NCBI RefSeq assembly: GCF_042677945.1
Contig: NZ_JBHUDN010000019.1
Strand: one strand, 5' to 3'
Length of the DNA: 64,000 nt
Origin: Haloplanus litoreus
GTDB lineage: Archaea > Halobacteriota > Halobacteria > Halobacteriales > Haloferacaceae
Of the stretch, positions 49,582 through 57,939 are shown piece by piece. Numbering within the stretch: position 1 is the first letter of the stretch; each line of letters starts with the position of its first letter. The notes under the pieces were generated by a model that was not told the origin of the DNA, did no database searches, and was given only the letters and a program-made list of their open reading frames with translations. Position numbers and translations under genes: made by a program.

Positions 49582-50352
49582 ATGCGTAACGAACTCACCG
49601 CCGTCGGCGACCGTCTGCGCCGTCCGGAGTACACGGGCGAGAATCGCTGTCTCCCGTGTACCGTCGTGAACGTCTGTCTCACGCTCGTCGCCGCCGCCGT
49701 CGCCACGTTCGTGTTCACGCCACTCGGCGGACTGGTCGTCCTCGTCGGCGGCCTTGGTGCCATCTACTTCCGCGGCTACCTCGTACCCGGAACGCCGACG
49801 CTCACGGTGCGGTACTTCCCACCGTGGCTCTTAGAACGGTTCGGGAAGGAACTCGAGTTGCGTGAGACGCTACGGCCGGTCGAGGGGGTGGCCGTCCGGG
49901 CGACACCCGAGGGTGGGCGTCTGATCGACGGCTTCGCGTCGGCGTGGGACGACCGGATCGCGTCGATGCGAACCGACGGGGTGAGCGACGACGACGTCGC
50001 GGCGCTACTGGGCGTCGACGAGGCGTCGAGCGTCCCCGGCGACGTGGCCTACGTCGTCGACGGCGGCCTGCGACAGTGGCTCTCGGAGTCCGCGCTACTG
50101 GCCGACGTCGCGGCCGCGTCGGTGCTCGAGGAGCGAGGCCGGGAGCCGTGGACGTCGCTCGACGCCGACGAACGGGAAGCGACGCTTCGGGACCTCCGAA
50201 AGTATCTCGGCTCCTGTCCGCTCTGTGGCGGGTCCCTCGACGATCAGGAGACAGAGACGGTCGAAACCTGCTGTACCGAGTCCGAACGGGTACTGATGGC
50301 GACGTGTGAGGACTGCAACGTCCGCCTGATCGAAGACCTGAACGAGCGATAA
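49582..50352 (+). CDS. Membrane protein with C-terminal zinc ribbon
   Basis: A 256-residue protein. One or two N-terminal helices (VVNVCLTLVAAAVATFVF, LGGLVVLVGGLGAIYFRGYL) precede a long cytosolic part ending in a zinc-ribbon-like SCPLCGGSLDDQETETVETCC..ATCEDCNVRL. No family is recognised. It lies downstream of the cupredoxin gene and converges with formate dehydrogenase. The stop TAA runs into an A6 tract that would be a U tract on the opposite strand. Confidence 0.7.
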   Translation: MRNELTAVGDRLRRPEYTGENRCLPCTVVNVCLTLVAAAVATFVFTPLGGLVVLVGGLGAIYFRGYLVPGTPTLTVRYFPPWLLERFGKELELRETLRPVEGVAVRATPEGGRLIDGFASAWDDRIASMRTDGVSDDDVAALLGVDEASSVPGDVAYVVDGGLRQWLSESALLADVAAASVLEERGREPWTSLDADEREATLRDLRKYLGSCPLCGGSLDDQETETVETCCTESERVLMATCEDCNVRLIEDLNER

Positions 50353-50452
50353 AAAACCGCGTGGCGCCGTTGTACGGATCGTCGCAAGCCAGTACTGGCG
50401 ACTCACCGACACGCGACGGCGACCGGTCGGGAAACGGTTACAACGCTCCGTA

Positions 50453-52585
50453 TTAGTCGTCCGCCGGCGCGTCGGTGGAGTCGGCGTCCGCCTCGACCGT
50501 GACCTCTATCTCGGCGGCAGCAGCCTTGTACTCCGGAATCTTCGCGCGCTCGTCGAGAACGTCGTTGGTCAGCCGGTTCCCCGCGGAGTCGGCGAAGTGT
50601 GGCGTCGTCCAGACGGTGCCCTCCTTGATGTCCTCGGTGACGCGAGCCTGGACCTCGATCTCGCCGCGACGGGACTTGAGCGTCACGTAGTCGCCGTCCT
50701 CGACGCCGTACGTTTCGGCGTCGTTCGGGTGGACGTCGACGAAGTTCTCGGGTTCGACACGGTTGAGCGTCTCGGACCGCCGGCTCATCGTCCCCGTGTT
50801 GTAGTGTTCGATGATGCGGCCCGTAGTGAGGATGAGCGGGTACTCCTCGTCGGGCGTCTCCTTCGGCGGCTGGTGGCGGACGCCCTCGATCTGTCCGTAG
50901 CCGCTCTCGGTGGTGAAACCGTCCGCGTAGAGGTACGGATCGCCCTCGTCGCCGGGTTCGAGGCAGGGCCAGTGGATACCCTCCTCGCCGAGGCGGTCGT
51001 AGGTCATCCCGTGGAAGATGGGCGCGACCTGGCGGAGTTCCTCGAACACTTCCTCGGGACCCTCGAAGTCGAAGGACCCGTCGTCGAAGAGCCGCTGACC
51101 CACGTCACAGAGGATGTCGAGGTCGTGTTTCGTGTTCGGGTGGACTTTGTCGACGCCGCGCATCCGCTGGGTGCGGCGGTCGGTGTTGACGACGGTCCCG
51201 TCGCGCTCCGCCCACGAGGTCGCGGGCAGGATCACGTCGGCGTACTCCGCCGTCTCGGTCTCGTAGATGTCCTGAACCACCATGAAGTCGAGTTCTTCGA
51301 GACGCTTCTCGACCTGGTTGGTGTCGGGTTCGCTCATCACGGGGTTTTCGCCCATGATGTAGAGCCCGTGGATCGTGTCACCGATCTCGTGAGACATCTC
51401 GACGTTCGTCAGACCGGGTTCGGATGGAATCTCGAAGTCCCAGACCTCCTCGACGTCCGCACGAATTTCGGGGTCGTCGACCTGTCGGTAGCCGGGGAGA
51501 ACGTTCGGCATCGCACCGACGTCGGAGGCGCCCTGGACGTTGTTCTGGCCGCGCAGCGGGTTGACACCCGTTCCCGGTCGGCCGAGATTGCCCGTGATCA
51601 GGGCGAGGTTGATCTCGTTTTGCACGTTGTCGACGCCACAGGTGTGCTGGCTCATCCCCATGCCGGTGAAGATGGCCGCGTTGTTCGCCATCGCGTACTT
51701 CTCGGCGGCGAGTTCGATGTCCTCGAGGGGGACGCCACACTCCTCGGCGGCGGCTTCCTTGTCGAAGTCCTCGAGAGTCTCCTTCAGATCGTCGACGCCC
51801 TGTGTGCGCTCCGCGATGAACTCCTCGTCGAGCCAGTCGTTCTCCAGAATCGTCTTGATGACGACGTTCAGCAGGGGGATGTCGGTGCCCGGCTCCAGCT
51901 GGAGGTGCATGTGACGGTCGGTCTCGTCGATGTCGAACGACCGCGTCGTCTTGTTCGCGTGCGGGTCGACCTGAATGACGGTCGCTCCCTCCAAGACGGC
52001 CTGGCGGAAGTACTGGCTGTTGGCGATGGGGTGCTGTTCCCCGGGGTTGGCGCCCTGAATCCAGAAGACGTCCGCCGCCTCCTCCAAGTCCTCCATGCTG
52101 TTGGTCATCGCACCCGCGCCGAGGCTGTTGCGCAGCGCGTACACCGTCGAGGAGTGGCACATCCGCGTACAGGTGTCGACGCTGTTGGTTCCGTAGCGGC
52201 GGGCGAGCTTCTGGATGAGGTAGTTCTCCTCGTTCATGGCCTTCGAACAGCCGTAAAAGCCCATGCCCTGTGCGCTGTGCTCGTCGTGGATGCGCTCCAT
52301 CTCGTCGACGATCAGGTCGTAGGCCTCGTCCCAAGAGGCTTCACGGAGTTCGCCGTCGTCGTCGCGGATGAGCGGCTCGGTCAGTCGGTCCTCGTGGTTG
52401 ACGGACTGCGTCGCCGCGCCGCCTTTGATGCAGATGCTCCCCTCGTTGACCGGCGCGTCGCCCCACGGACGGAAGGTGACTTCGCCCTCGTCGTCCTGTG
52501 CGATCTGGATCCCACAGCCCACCCCGCAGTACGGGCAGATCGTCTTGGTCGGCCCGTCCGATTCGTCGCTTGATTCTGATGACAT
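50453..52585 (-). CDS. fdhA: Formate dehydrogenase catalytic subunit (molybdopterin oxidoreductase)
   Basis: A 710-residue Mo/W-bis-MGD enzyme oxidising formate to CO2. The N-terminal [4Fe-4S] cluster is Cys17, Cys20, Cys24 and Cys52. The Mo-ligand is Cys143 in DTCTRMCHSS (Sec in some bacteria; here TGC). The family block GRPGTGVNPLRGQNNVQGASD and the C-terminal molydopterin-dinucleotide domain (NTGTMSRRSETLNRVEPENFV) follow. No signal peptide, so it is cytosolic. No electron-transfer subunit is adjacent. It could remove formate made from the formaldehyde of betaine demethylation or alcohol oxidation. Confidence 0.93.
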   Translation of the reverse strand: MSSESSDESDGPTKTICPYCGVGCGIQIAQDDEGEVTFRPWGDAPVNEGSICIKGGAATQSVNHEDRLTEPLIRDDDGELREASWDEAYDLIVDEMERIHDEHSAQGMGFYGCSKAMNEENYLIQKLARRYGTNSVDTCTRMCHSSTVYALRNSLGAGAMTNSMEDLEEAADVFWIQGANPGEQHPIANSQYFRQAVLEGATVIQVDPHANKTTRSFDIDETDRHMHLQLEPGTDIPLLNVVIKTILENDWLDEEFIAERTQGVDDLKETLEDFDKEAAAEECGVPLEDIELAAEKYAMANNAAIFTGMGMSQHTCGVDNVQNEINLALITGNLGRPGTGVNPLRGQNNVQGASDVGAMPNVLPGYRQVDDPEIRADVEEVWDFEIPSEPGLTNVEMSHEIGDTIHGLYIMGENPVMSEPDTNQVEKRLEELDFMVVQDIYETETAEYADVILPATSWAERDGTVVNTDRRTQRMRGVDKVHPNTKHDLDILCDVGQRLFDDGSFDFEGPEEVFEELRQVAPIFHGMTYDRLGEEGIHWPCLEPGDEGDPYLYADGFTTESGYGQIEGVRHQPPKETPDEEYPLILTTGRIIEHYNTGTMSRRSETLNRVEPENFVDVHPNDAETYGVEDGDYVTLKSRRGEIEVQARVTEDIKEGTVWTTPHFADSAGNRLTNDVLDERAKIPEYKAAAAEIEVTVEADADSTDAPADD

Positions 52586-52727
52586 TGTGTGTAAAAATCA
52601 GGACGGTCGAACATCAATGTTGTCATCGAGTACCGTGCGAAAACCGCTCAGTCGGCACTTCGAGTCGGTACACGTAGATATTTGGGAAAACGGAAACGTT
52701 CACCCGTCGCGGCGAGTACGGACCCGT

Positions 52728-53315
52728 ATGAGCGACCGAGACGGACCGACCGTCGACGAAGACGTCGCCCCCCTCACGCAGGCGACCGTCGACGAGTTGG
52801 CCGACGAGTACGGACGCGAAGAACCGTTCGACCTGGTCGAACGGGAGCACACCGAGACGCTACCCCGGGCGTTCGCCGCCGGGGAGTACGGACGACGCGA
52901 CGCCGAGTGGGTCGTGCAGTGGTACTACCGCCGCCGGTCGATTCCGGACGCTGAGCGACGGCGCGCCGAGGAACGCTTCCTCGACAACGACTACGAGGAG
53001 ATGGTCGACGCCATCACCGGCGCGGCGGCGGCAACGGATCGGGAGGGTAAACTTCGAGCGTTAACGCGGTTAACTGGCGTCGACATCGCCGTCGCGTCGG
53101 CGTTTCTGGCCTTTACCCACCCCGAGGAGTACGTCGCCGTCGGGGGCCGGGAGTGGCGCGCCCTGCGTGCCGCCGGCGAACTGGCCGAACCGTACCCGGC
53201 GTCGCTCACGGCCGCCGCGTACGGGCGGTATCTCGACGCGGTGACGGCCGTCGCGAGGCGGGTCGACCGCGACCTCTGGACCGTCTACCGCGCACTGTGG
53301 CGGATCGGGGCCTAG
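52728..53315 (+). CDS. Conserved-type hypothetical protein with helix-hairpin-helix-like segment
   Basis: A 195-residue acidic, helical protein. The segment LRALTRLTGVDIAVASAFLAFTHPEEYVAVGGREWRALRAAG resembles a helix-hairpin-helix of DNA-glycosylase type, but no catalytic Asp or FeS motif is clear. The start at 52728 (MSDRDGPTVDED) follows the divergent promoter shared with formate dehydrogenase. It ends overlapping the cytosolic binding-protein-like gene by 4 nt. Function unknown. Confidence 0.65.
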   Translation: MSDRDGPTVDEDVAPLTQATVDELADEYGREEPFDLVEREHTETLPRAFAAGEYGRRDAEWVVQWYYRRRSIPDAERRRAEERFLDNDYEEMVDAITGAAAATDREGKLRALTRLTGVDIAVASAFLAFTHPEEYVAVGGREWRALRAAGELAEPYPASLTAAAYGRYLDAVTAVARRVDRDLWTVYRALWRIGA

Positions 53316-54280
53316 CGGCCGATCCGCTCCGCGTAGTCGGCGATCACCGGCTCCGTGTCGTCGACGTACTCGTTCGTCCAGGCCGCCTCGGGATCGACCG
53401 GCGATTCGAGCAGGTCGGTCTCGGCGAGCATCTCGGCCAGGTTCTTCCATCGCCCCGCGTCGAAGTGCCCCCAGCCGGACTCGCGGACGAACTCGGTGAA
53501 CTGGAGGTCCTCGGCTGACGCGAGGAACTTCATGTGTTCGACCTCGCGGTTGTGTTCGAGCTGTGCGTTCCGGTCGATCAGGGCGTCGACGGCCCGGTCG
53601 GGGTCGTTCGTCGCCAGTTCCCAGCCACGGGCGGTCGCCCGGAGGAACGATCGGATCGTGTCGGGGTTGTCCGCGGCGAACTCGGGATTCGTGACGACCG
53701 TCATCCCGTAGACGTCGAGATAGTCGCCGATGAGAAGCTCGTCGGCCGTGCGGTCGTACTCGCGTTCGAGTTCCTTGCCGTTGGTGACGACGCCCACCGC
53801 GGCGTCGACGTCGCCGTCGAGCAACTGGTGTTCGACGCGGTGGTGTGTGTGCTTCTGGACGTCGTTGACCGTCACCTCGTCACGGATGCCCCGGTCTTCG
53901 AGCAGTTGCAAGGTGAGGATGCGGGTCTTGGTCGCCGAGGGACCGACGGTCCGACCCCGAAGCTGTTCGGGGTCGGTGAACGGTTCGCCGAACACGTCCC
54001 GGAGGCTGTAGATGGTCGCCGGCGTCTTCTGACTGACCGCGGCGACTGCCAGCGGTTCGAGGCCACGGCTTCGGACCGAGAGGACGGCGCTCCCCCCGGC
54101 GAGGCCGAGGTCGCTCCGGCCCTTCGCGGTCTGTTCGGCGGCGAACGGCGAGCCGTGCCCCTCGACGAACTCCACGTCGAGGCCCTCGTCCGCGTAGAAC
54201 CCCTCGCGACGCGCGAGGAAGTACGGTGCCTGAAAGCCGTTCGGTTCCCAGTTCAGCTGAAAGGTGACTGTCTCGGTCAT
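53312..54280 (-). CDS. Cytosolic SsuA/NMT1-like protein 1 (no signal peptide)
   Basis: A 322-residue substrate-binding-protein fold. VTFQLNWEPNGFQAPYFLARREGFYADEGLDVEF is the standard opening strand of the NMT1/THI5 clan, but it begins at residue 5 with no signal, lipobox or membrane helix. The ligand-cleft region has VEGHGSPFAAEQTAKGRSDLGLAGG. Either a cytosolic ligand carrier or sensor, or an enzyme as in yeast THI5, could explain it. Its ATG overlaps the stop of the next paralogue by 4 nt. No permease or ATPase is in this operon. Confidence 0.82.
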   Translation of the reverse strand: MTETVTFQLNWEPNGFQAPYFLARREGFYADEGLDVEFVEGHGSPFAAEQTAKGRSDLGLAGGSAVLSVRSRGLEPLAVAAVSQKTPATIYSLRDVFGEPFTDPEQLRGRTVGPSATKTRILTLQLLEDRGIRDEVTVNDVQKHTHHRVEHQLLDGDVDAAVGVVTNGKELEREYDRTADELLIGDYLDVYGMTVVTNPEFAADNPDTIRSFLRATARGWELATNDPDRAVDALIDRNAQLEHNREVEHMKFLASAEDLQFTEFVRESGWGHFDAGRWKNLAEMLAETDLLESPVDPEAAWTNEYVDDTEPVIADYAERIGR

Positions 54281-55269
54281 GGATCGGTCTCGAAGGTTCC
54301 CTCGGGGATTTCCTCGACGCCCAGTGCCTCCGCGCCGGCGACGGACTTGAGGTGATCGAACAGCCGGTACATCCCGTCGACGCTCTCCGCGTCCCAGTCT
54401 CGGACGACCATGTCACGCCAGCCGTCCCGCACCGCGCGCATCACGTCGGGGTCGTCGTACGTCATGAGTTTCTCGCTGATCTCCGCCCAGAGGTCGTCGT
54501 CCGCGACGAGGCGGTCGACCGCGTCGCGGTAGGCGTCGGCGAAGGCCCGCACCGTCTCGGTCTGCTCGTCCAGGTACTCGCCGCTGGTGAGGAAGGCCGC
54601 GATGGGGAGTTTGTTGTCGGTCTCCGAGAGCCGCTGGACCAGTTCGGAGACGGGCAGGACGTTCTCGTAGGGACCGGTCTCCGTGATTTCGGGGATGATC
54701 TGCCAGAACTGGAAGCCTGCGTCGACCTCACCCGCTTCGATCATCCGCGTGAGTTCCACTTTCGAGCCGGCCTCGACGGGCGTCGCCGTCTCGTCGGGGT
54801 CGAAGTCGTGGAACTCCCGGCAGGCCGCCCGCGTCAGGATCCAGTTCTTGTCGAGACGACGCACCACGCCGATGCGCTTGCCCGAGAGGTCCGCCAGTCC
54901 CTCGATGTCCGTCTCCTCGGGCGCGACCAAGCCGCCCACGGTCCGCCCGTAGGGGTGAAAGGCGACGATGTCCGCGCCCTCGGCGCGTTCGCGGGCGATG
55001 GAGATGTAGTCGATGTCGATGAGGTCGGCGTGGCCCTCCTGTAGTTGGGCCTCGACCGTCTCGATACCGTCTTCGAGGGCGTCAGAGACGAGTTCGACGT
55101 CGAGGTGGAAGCCGTGGTCCCGGTCGAACCCGAACCGCTTGATCGTGTAGAGCAGGTAGCGCGGACTTCCGTTGTGTTCGAACCGTGCCCGCATGGTCGG
55201 CAGGGCGCCCGGATCGTCGTGATACTCGTCGAGGGCGGCTTGCTGGGCGTCGATATGGCTCCGGTTCAT
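54277..55269 (-). CDS. Cytosolic substrate-binding-like protein 2
   Basis: A 330-residue relative. It begins SHIDAQQAALDEYHDDPGALPTMRARFEHNGSPRYLLYTIKRFGFDRDHG and lacks a signal peptide. The fold is that of a two-lobed binding protein: LSGKRIGVVRRLDKNWILTRAACREF, VDAGFQFWQIIPEI, and a helix RAFADAYRDAVDRLVADD. Roughly three quarters identical by eye to the gene at 55.4 kb, so a recent duplicate. Its ATG overlaps the stop of a 40-codon leader ORF by 4 nt. Substrate and activity unknown; enzyme or sensor possible. Confidence 0.8.
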   Translation of the reverse strand: MNRSHIDAQQAALDEYHDDPGALPTMRARFEHNGSPRYLLYTIKRFGFDRDHGFHLDVELVSDALEDGIETVEAQLQEGHADLIDIDYISIARERAEGADIVAFHPYGRTVGGLVAPEETDIEGLADLSGKRIGVVRRLDKNWILTRAACREFHDFDPDETATPVEAGSKVELTRMIEAGEVDAGFQFWQIIPEITETGPYENVLPVSELVQRLSETDNKLPIAAFLTSGEYLDEQTETVRAFADAYRDAVDRLVADDDLWAEISEKLMTYDDPDVMRAVRDGWRDMVVRDWDAESVDGMYRLFDHLKSVAGAEALGVEEIPEGTFETDP

Positions 55270-55388
55270 CGGTCACCCGGTGTCGAAGCGGCTGTCCGGA
55301 GCGACGACTCGAAAACGGCCTCGGCACGCGTGGCGTCGCCGTCGGGGCGCCCCCGATGGCCCGCCGCGATGCGCTCGTCAGTCGGCAT
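55266..55388 (-). CDS. 40-residue ORF leading the binding-protein-like operon
   Basis: ATG at 55388 opens 40 codons ending TGA at 55266, overlapping the ATG of the next gene as ATGA, so translational coupling is likely. The product is MPTDERIAAGHRGRP followed by a small acidic/alanine stretch; no family is recognised. A TTTTATC box (complement of 55411-55417) lies 24-29 nt upstream, which makes this ORF the leaderless first gene. It may be a regulatory leader or a true microprotein. Confidence 0.55.
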   Translation of the reverse strand: MPTDERIAAGHRGRPDGDATRAEAVFESSLRTAASTPGDR

Positions 55389-55410
55389 ACCGCAGGGTAC
55401 GACTGAACCC

Positions 55411-55430
55411 TGATAAAATTTCCTTGGAAA
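55411..55430 (-). promoter_or_regulatory. Promoter with palindrome TTTCC-TT-GGAAA next to TATA
   Basis: TTTCCTTGGAAA at 55419-55430 is a perfect inverted repeat abutting TTTTATC (complement of 55411-55417). On the minus strand it reads TTTCC-AA-GGAAA then TTTTATC, i.e. TTTC-N3-GGAA-N-TTTTATC, the pattern found at 40.54 and 57.37 kb. Confidence 0.6.
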
Positions 55431-55446
55431 CTTTCATATATATCGC

Positions 55447-56439
55447 TCACGGCTCGGGGCGGAACGTCCCGTCGGGAATCTCCGCGACACCGAGGGCCTC
55501 CGCACCGGCAACGGACTCGAGGTGGTCGAACAGCCGGTACATCCCCGCCACCGTCTCCGCGTCCCAGTCGCGGACGACCATGTCACGCCAGCCGTCCCGC
55601 ACCGCCCGGGCGGTGGTGGGGTCGTCGACGCGCATCAGGCGGTCGGCGATGTCGACCCAGAGGTCGTCGTCCGCGACGAGGCGATCGACCGCGTCGCGGG
55701 CGGCGGCGGCGAACGCCCGGACTGCGGCCGGGTTCGCGTCGAGTGACGACTCGCCGGTGAGAAACGTCGCGATGGGGAGTTTCCGGTCGGTGCGGGACAG
55801 TCGCTGGACGAGTTCGGAGATGGGCAGGACCTCCACGAACGGCCCGGTCTCGGTGAGTTCGGGCACGAGAGGCCAGAACTGGAAGCCGGCGTCGACCGCA
55901 CCCTCGCGGATCATGCGTGTGAGGCTGTCCCGGGAGTCGGCCTCGACGAGGGTGGCCGTCTCGTCGGGGTCGAAGTCGTGGAACTCCCGACAGGCCGCCC
56001 GCGTCAGAATCCAGTTCTTGTCGAGACGGCGAGTGACGCCGAGGCGCTTGCCCGAGAGGTCTTCCAGTCCCGCGATGTCCGTCTCCTCGGGCGCGACCAG
56101 ACCACCCACGGTCCGCCCGTAGGGGTGGATGGCGACGATGTCGGCGCCCTCGGCGCGCTCGCGAGCCACGGAGATGTAGTCGGTGTCGACGAGGTCGGTC
56201 CCGCCCCCGTCGAGCCGCTCTCGAATCGTCTCCATCCCGCTCTCCAGTTCGTCCGAGACGAGTTCGACATCGAGGTGGAAGCCGTGGTCCCGGTCGAACC
56301 CGAACCGCTTGATCGTATAGAGCAGGTAGCGCGGACTCCCGTTGTGTTCGAACCGCGCCCGCATGGTCGGCAGGGCGCCCGGCTCGTCGTGATACTCGTC
56401 GAAGGCGGCCTGCTGGGCGTCGATGTGGCGCCGACTCAC
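55447..56439 (-). CDS. Cytosolic substrate-binding-like protein 3 (paralogue of 2)
   Basis: A 330-residue, gap-free paralogue of the neighbour at 54.3 kb, with near-identical stretches such as MRARFEHNGSPRYLLYTIKR and LDKNWILTRAACREFHDFD. It has diverged mainly at residues 65-85, 165-180 and 225-290, the likely specificity regions. No signal peptide. Its ATG overlaps the stop of the gene at 56.4 kb by 4 nt. The stop is followed by the second operon's promoter. Confidence 0.8.
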   Translation of the reverse strand: MSRRHIDAQQAAFDEYHDEPGALPTMRARFEHNGSPRYLLYTIKRFGFDRDHGFHLDVELVSDELESGMETIRERLDGGGTDLVDTDYISVARERAEGADIVAIHPYGRTVGGLVAPEETDIAGLEDLSGKRLGVTRRLDKNWILTRAACREFHDFDPDETATLVEADSRDSLTRMIREGAVDAGFQFWPLVPELTETGPFVEVLPISELVQRLSRTDRKLPIATFLTGESSLDANPAAVRAFAAAARDAVDRLVADDDLWVDIADRLMRVDDPTTARAVRDGWRDMVVRDWDAETVAGMYRLFDHLESVAGAEALGVAEIPDGTFRPEP

Positions 56440-57332
56440 CGTACCGGGGAGACGATGGCGTCGATGTCGGCGTCGGCGTCGATCAGTTGTCGGCGCTTCA
56501 TCCAGTCGAGGTGGTAGTTCAGGTCGTCGCGGTCCGCGAGTTCCGGCACCTCGTACTCGGGGACCTCGATGGCCTCGCGGACGGCGTCGGTGTCGACGTC
56601 CGCGAACAGGTCCGGTGCGACTTCGCTGTCCTTCCAGAGCATGTCGAGGTACTGGTCGCGGTAGGCCGACGGCTCGGCGTTGATCGTCTCCACCGCCCGG
56701 CGGTAGGCGCGCATGAAGGCGTCGAGAGTCTCACCCTCCAGACCCTCGGCACCGACGACGCCCATGTGGTTCTCGAACTCCAGTACCTTCTCGAAGCCGA
56801 GGTGTTCGGCGAGAGTGATATGCGGGTCGAGCAGGGTGACGGCCGCCACCTCGCCGTCGCGGAGGGCCCGCAGACGGTCGGTCGGCATCCCGTGCCCCTC
56901 GATGACCACCTCGTCCTCGTCCATGTGCTCTTCCAGCGCCCGAATCGCGGTGTACTCCTGCCCTGTACGCCGGTTGACGCCGACGGGCGTGTTCGCCAGG
57001 TCCGCCGGCGCCTCGATATCCGAGTCGGGATGAACGAAGACGGCGTAGGGCTGATCGGCGAACGTCCCCTTGGCAACGATGCGGCCGTCGTCGAACTCCC
57101 ACGTTCGCTTGAGGCTCTCCCACTTGCAGATGGGATAGAGGTCGACGTCGTTGTCGCCGGTCAGCGTCTCCTCGGCGGGAATGTACTTGTTCGTCACACA
57201 GGTCCGATCCCGCTCGATCAACTCGACGTCGAGTCCTTCGTCGGCGAAGTAGCCCCGGTCGGCCGCGACGCGCTGTGGCAGCATGAACGAGAATGGGAGG
57301 TGGAACACCCGAATCGTGTCGTTTCCTGACAT
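56436..57332 (-). CDS. Cytosolic substrate-binding-like protein 4
   Basis: A 298-residue, more divergent member. It opens IRVFHLPFSFMLPQRVAADRGYFADEGLDVEL, then VFVHPDSDIEAPADLANTPVGVNRRTGQEYTAIRAL and GEVAAVTLLDPHITLAEHLGF, as in two-lobed NMT1-like proteins. There is no signal peptide. First gene of an operon with the 330-residue paralogue, sharing a divergent promoter with a cupin gene. TTTATAT at about 57353-57360 (minus strand) is the TATA box. Enzyme, sensor and carrier roles remain open. Confidence 0.78.
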   Translation of the reverse strand: MSGNDTIRVFHLPFSFMLPQRVAADRGYFADEGLDVELIERDRTCVTNKYIPAEETLTGDNDVDLYPICKWESLKRTWEFDDGRIVAKGTFADQPYAVFVHPDSDIEAPADLANTPVGVNRRTGQEYTAIRALEEHMDEDEVVIEGHGMPTDRLRALRDGEVAAVTLLDPHITLAEHLGFEKVLEFENHMGVVGAEGLEGETLDAFMRAYRRAVETINAEPSAYRDQYLDMLWKDSEVAPDLFADVDTDAVREAIEVPEYEVPELADRDDLNYHLDWMKRRQLIDADADIDAIVSPVR

Positions 57333-57363
57333 ACCTGGAGGATACGACTAGTTTAATATAAAA

Positions 57364-57376
57364 GTTCCTCAGGAAC
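57364..57376. promoter_or_regulatory. Divergent operator GTTCCT-C-AGGAAC between binding-like gene and cupin
   Basis: A perfect 6-bp-arm palindrome centred at 57370. TATA boxes flank it on both sides: TTTTATATT on the minus strand for the gene at 57332, and CTTTATTAA on the plus strand for the cupin gene. The whole stretch is almost symmetrical, so one protein could control both. Confidence 0.65.
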
Positions 57377-57420
57377 CTTTATTAATGACGCTCCATACCT
57401 CGCTGACGGAGACAGATCGA

Positions 57421-57762
57421 ATGAGGCGGATCAACGACGAGACGGCCGACAGCGAAGAGGTCGCCAGCGGAGTGTATCTCGCGGACCTCGCGTCGGGTGA
57501 ACGGTCGTCGATGAAACACTGGCGAGTCGAACCGGGAGCGCGCCTCCCCGTCCACCGGCACGACAACGAGCAGATCGGCTACATGATTCGGGGGACGCTC
57601 ACGGCAATCACCGAAGACGAAGAGGTGACGCTTCGCCCGGGCGACTCCTACCTGTTCACCAGCGACGAACTCCACGGCGCCGAGAACCGCGGCGACGAAC
57701 CCGCCGTGGGTATCGGCGTCCTCTCACCGCCTCGGTCCGACCCCGACTGGAAGCAACCCTGA
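57421..57762 (+). CDS. Single-domain cupin protein
   Basis: A 113-residue small beta-barrel protein. Motif one PVHRHDNEQIGYMIRGTLTA has the metal-binding His, His and Glu. Motif two is RPGDSYLFTSDELHGAENRG with the final His. This fits a metal-bound enzyme or sensor, not a storage cupin. The start at 57421 (MRRINDETADSEE) is favoured; ATG 57385 overlaps the TATA box. Divergent from the binding-protein-like operon and likely co-regulated. The reaction is unknown. Confidence 0.85.
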   Translation: MRRINDETADSEEVASGVYLADLASGERSSMKHWRVEPGARLPVHRHDNEQIGYMIRGTLTAITEDEEVTLRPGDSYLFTSDELHGAENRGDEPAVGIGVLSPPRSDPDWKQP

Positions 57763-57939
57763 TACGGGTTATTGTACGTCAGTACCGGTGGGTCGCCGAG
57801 GCGGTCCAGCGAACCGCTGGGAAACAGTTAGGATACTCCGCACGAGGCCGCCGTAGTACTTCTCTCGAACGCCCGCATCCGTAGCGGCAGCAGTCCGCGG
57901 AGGGATAATCTATATCCGGACCCACTCGCCAGTAATGGC

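Noticed and set aside
50453..52585. Selenocysteine formate dehydrogenase
   Set aside because: The Mo-ligand codon is TGC (Cys143), not an in-frame TGA.
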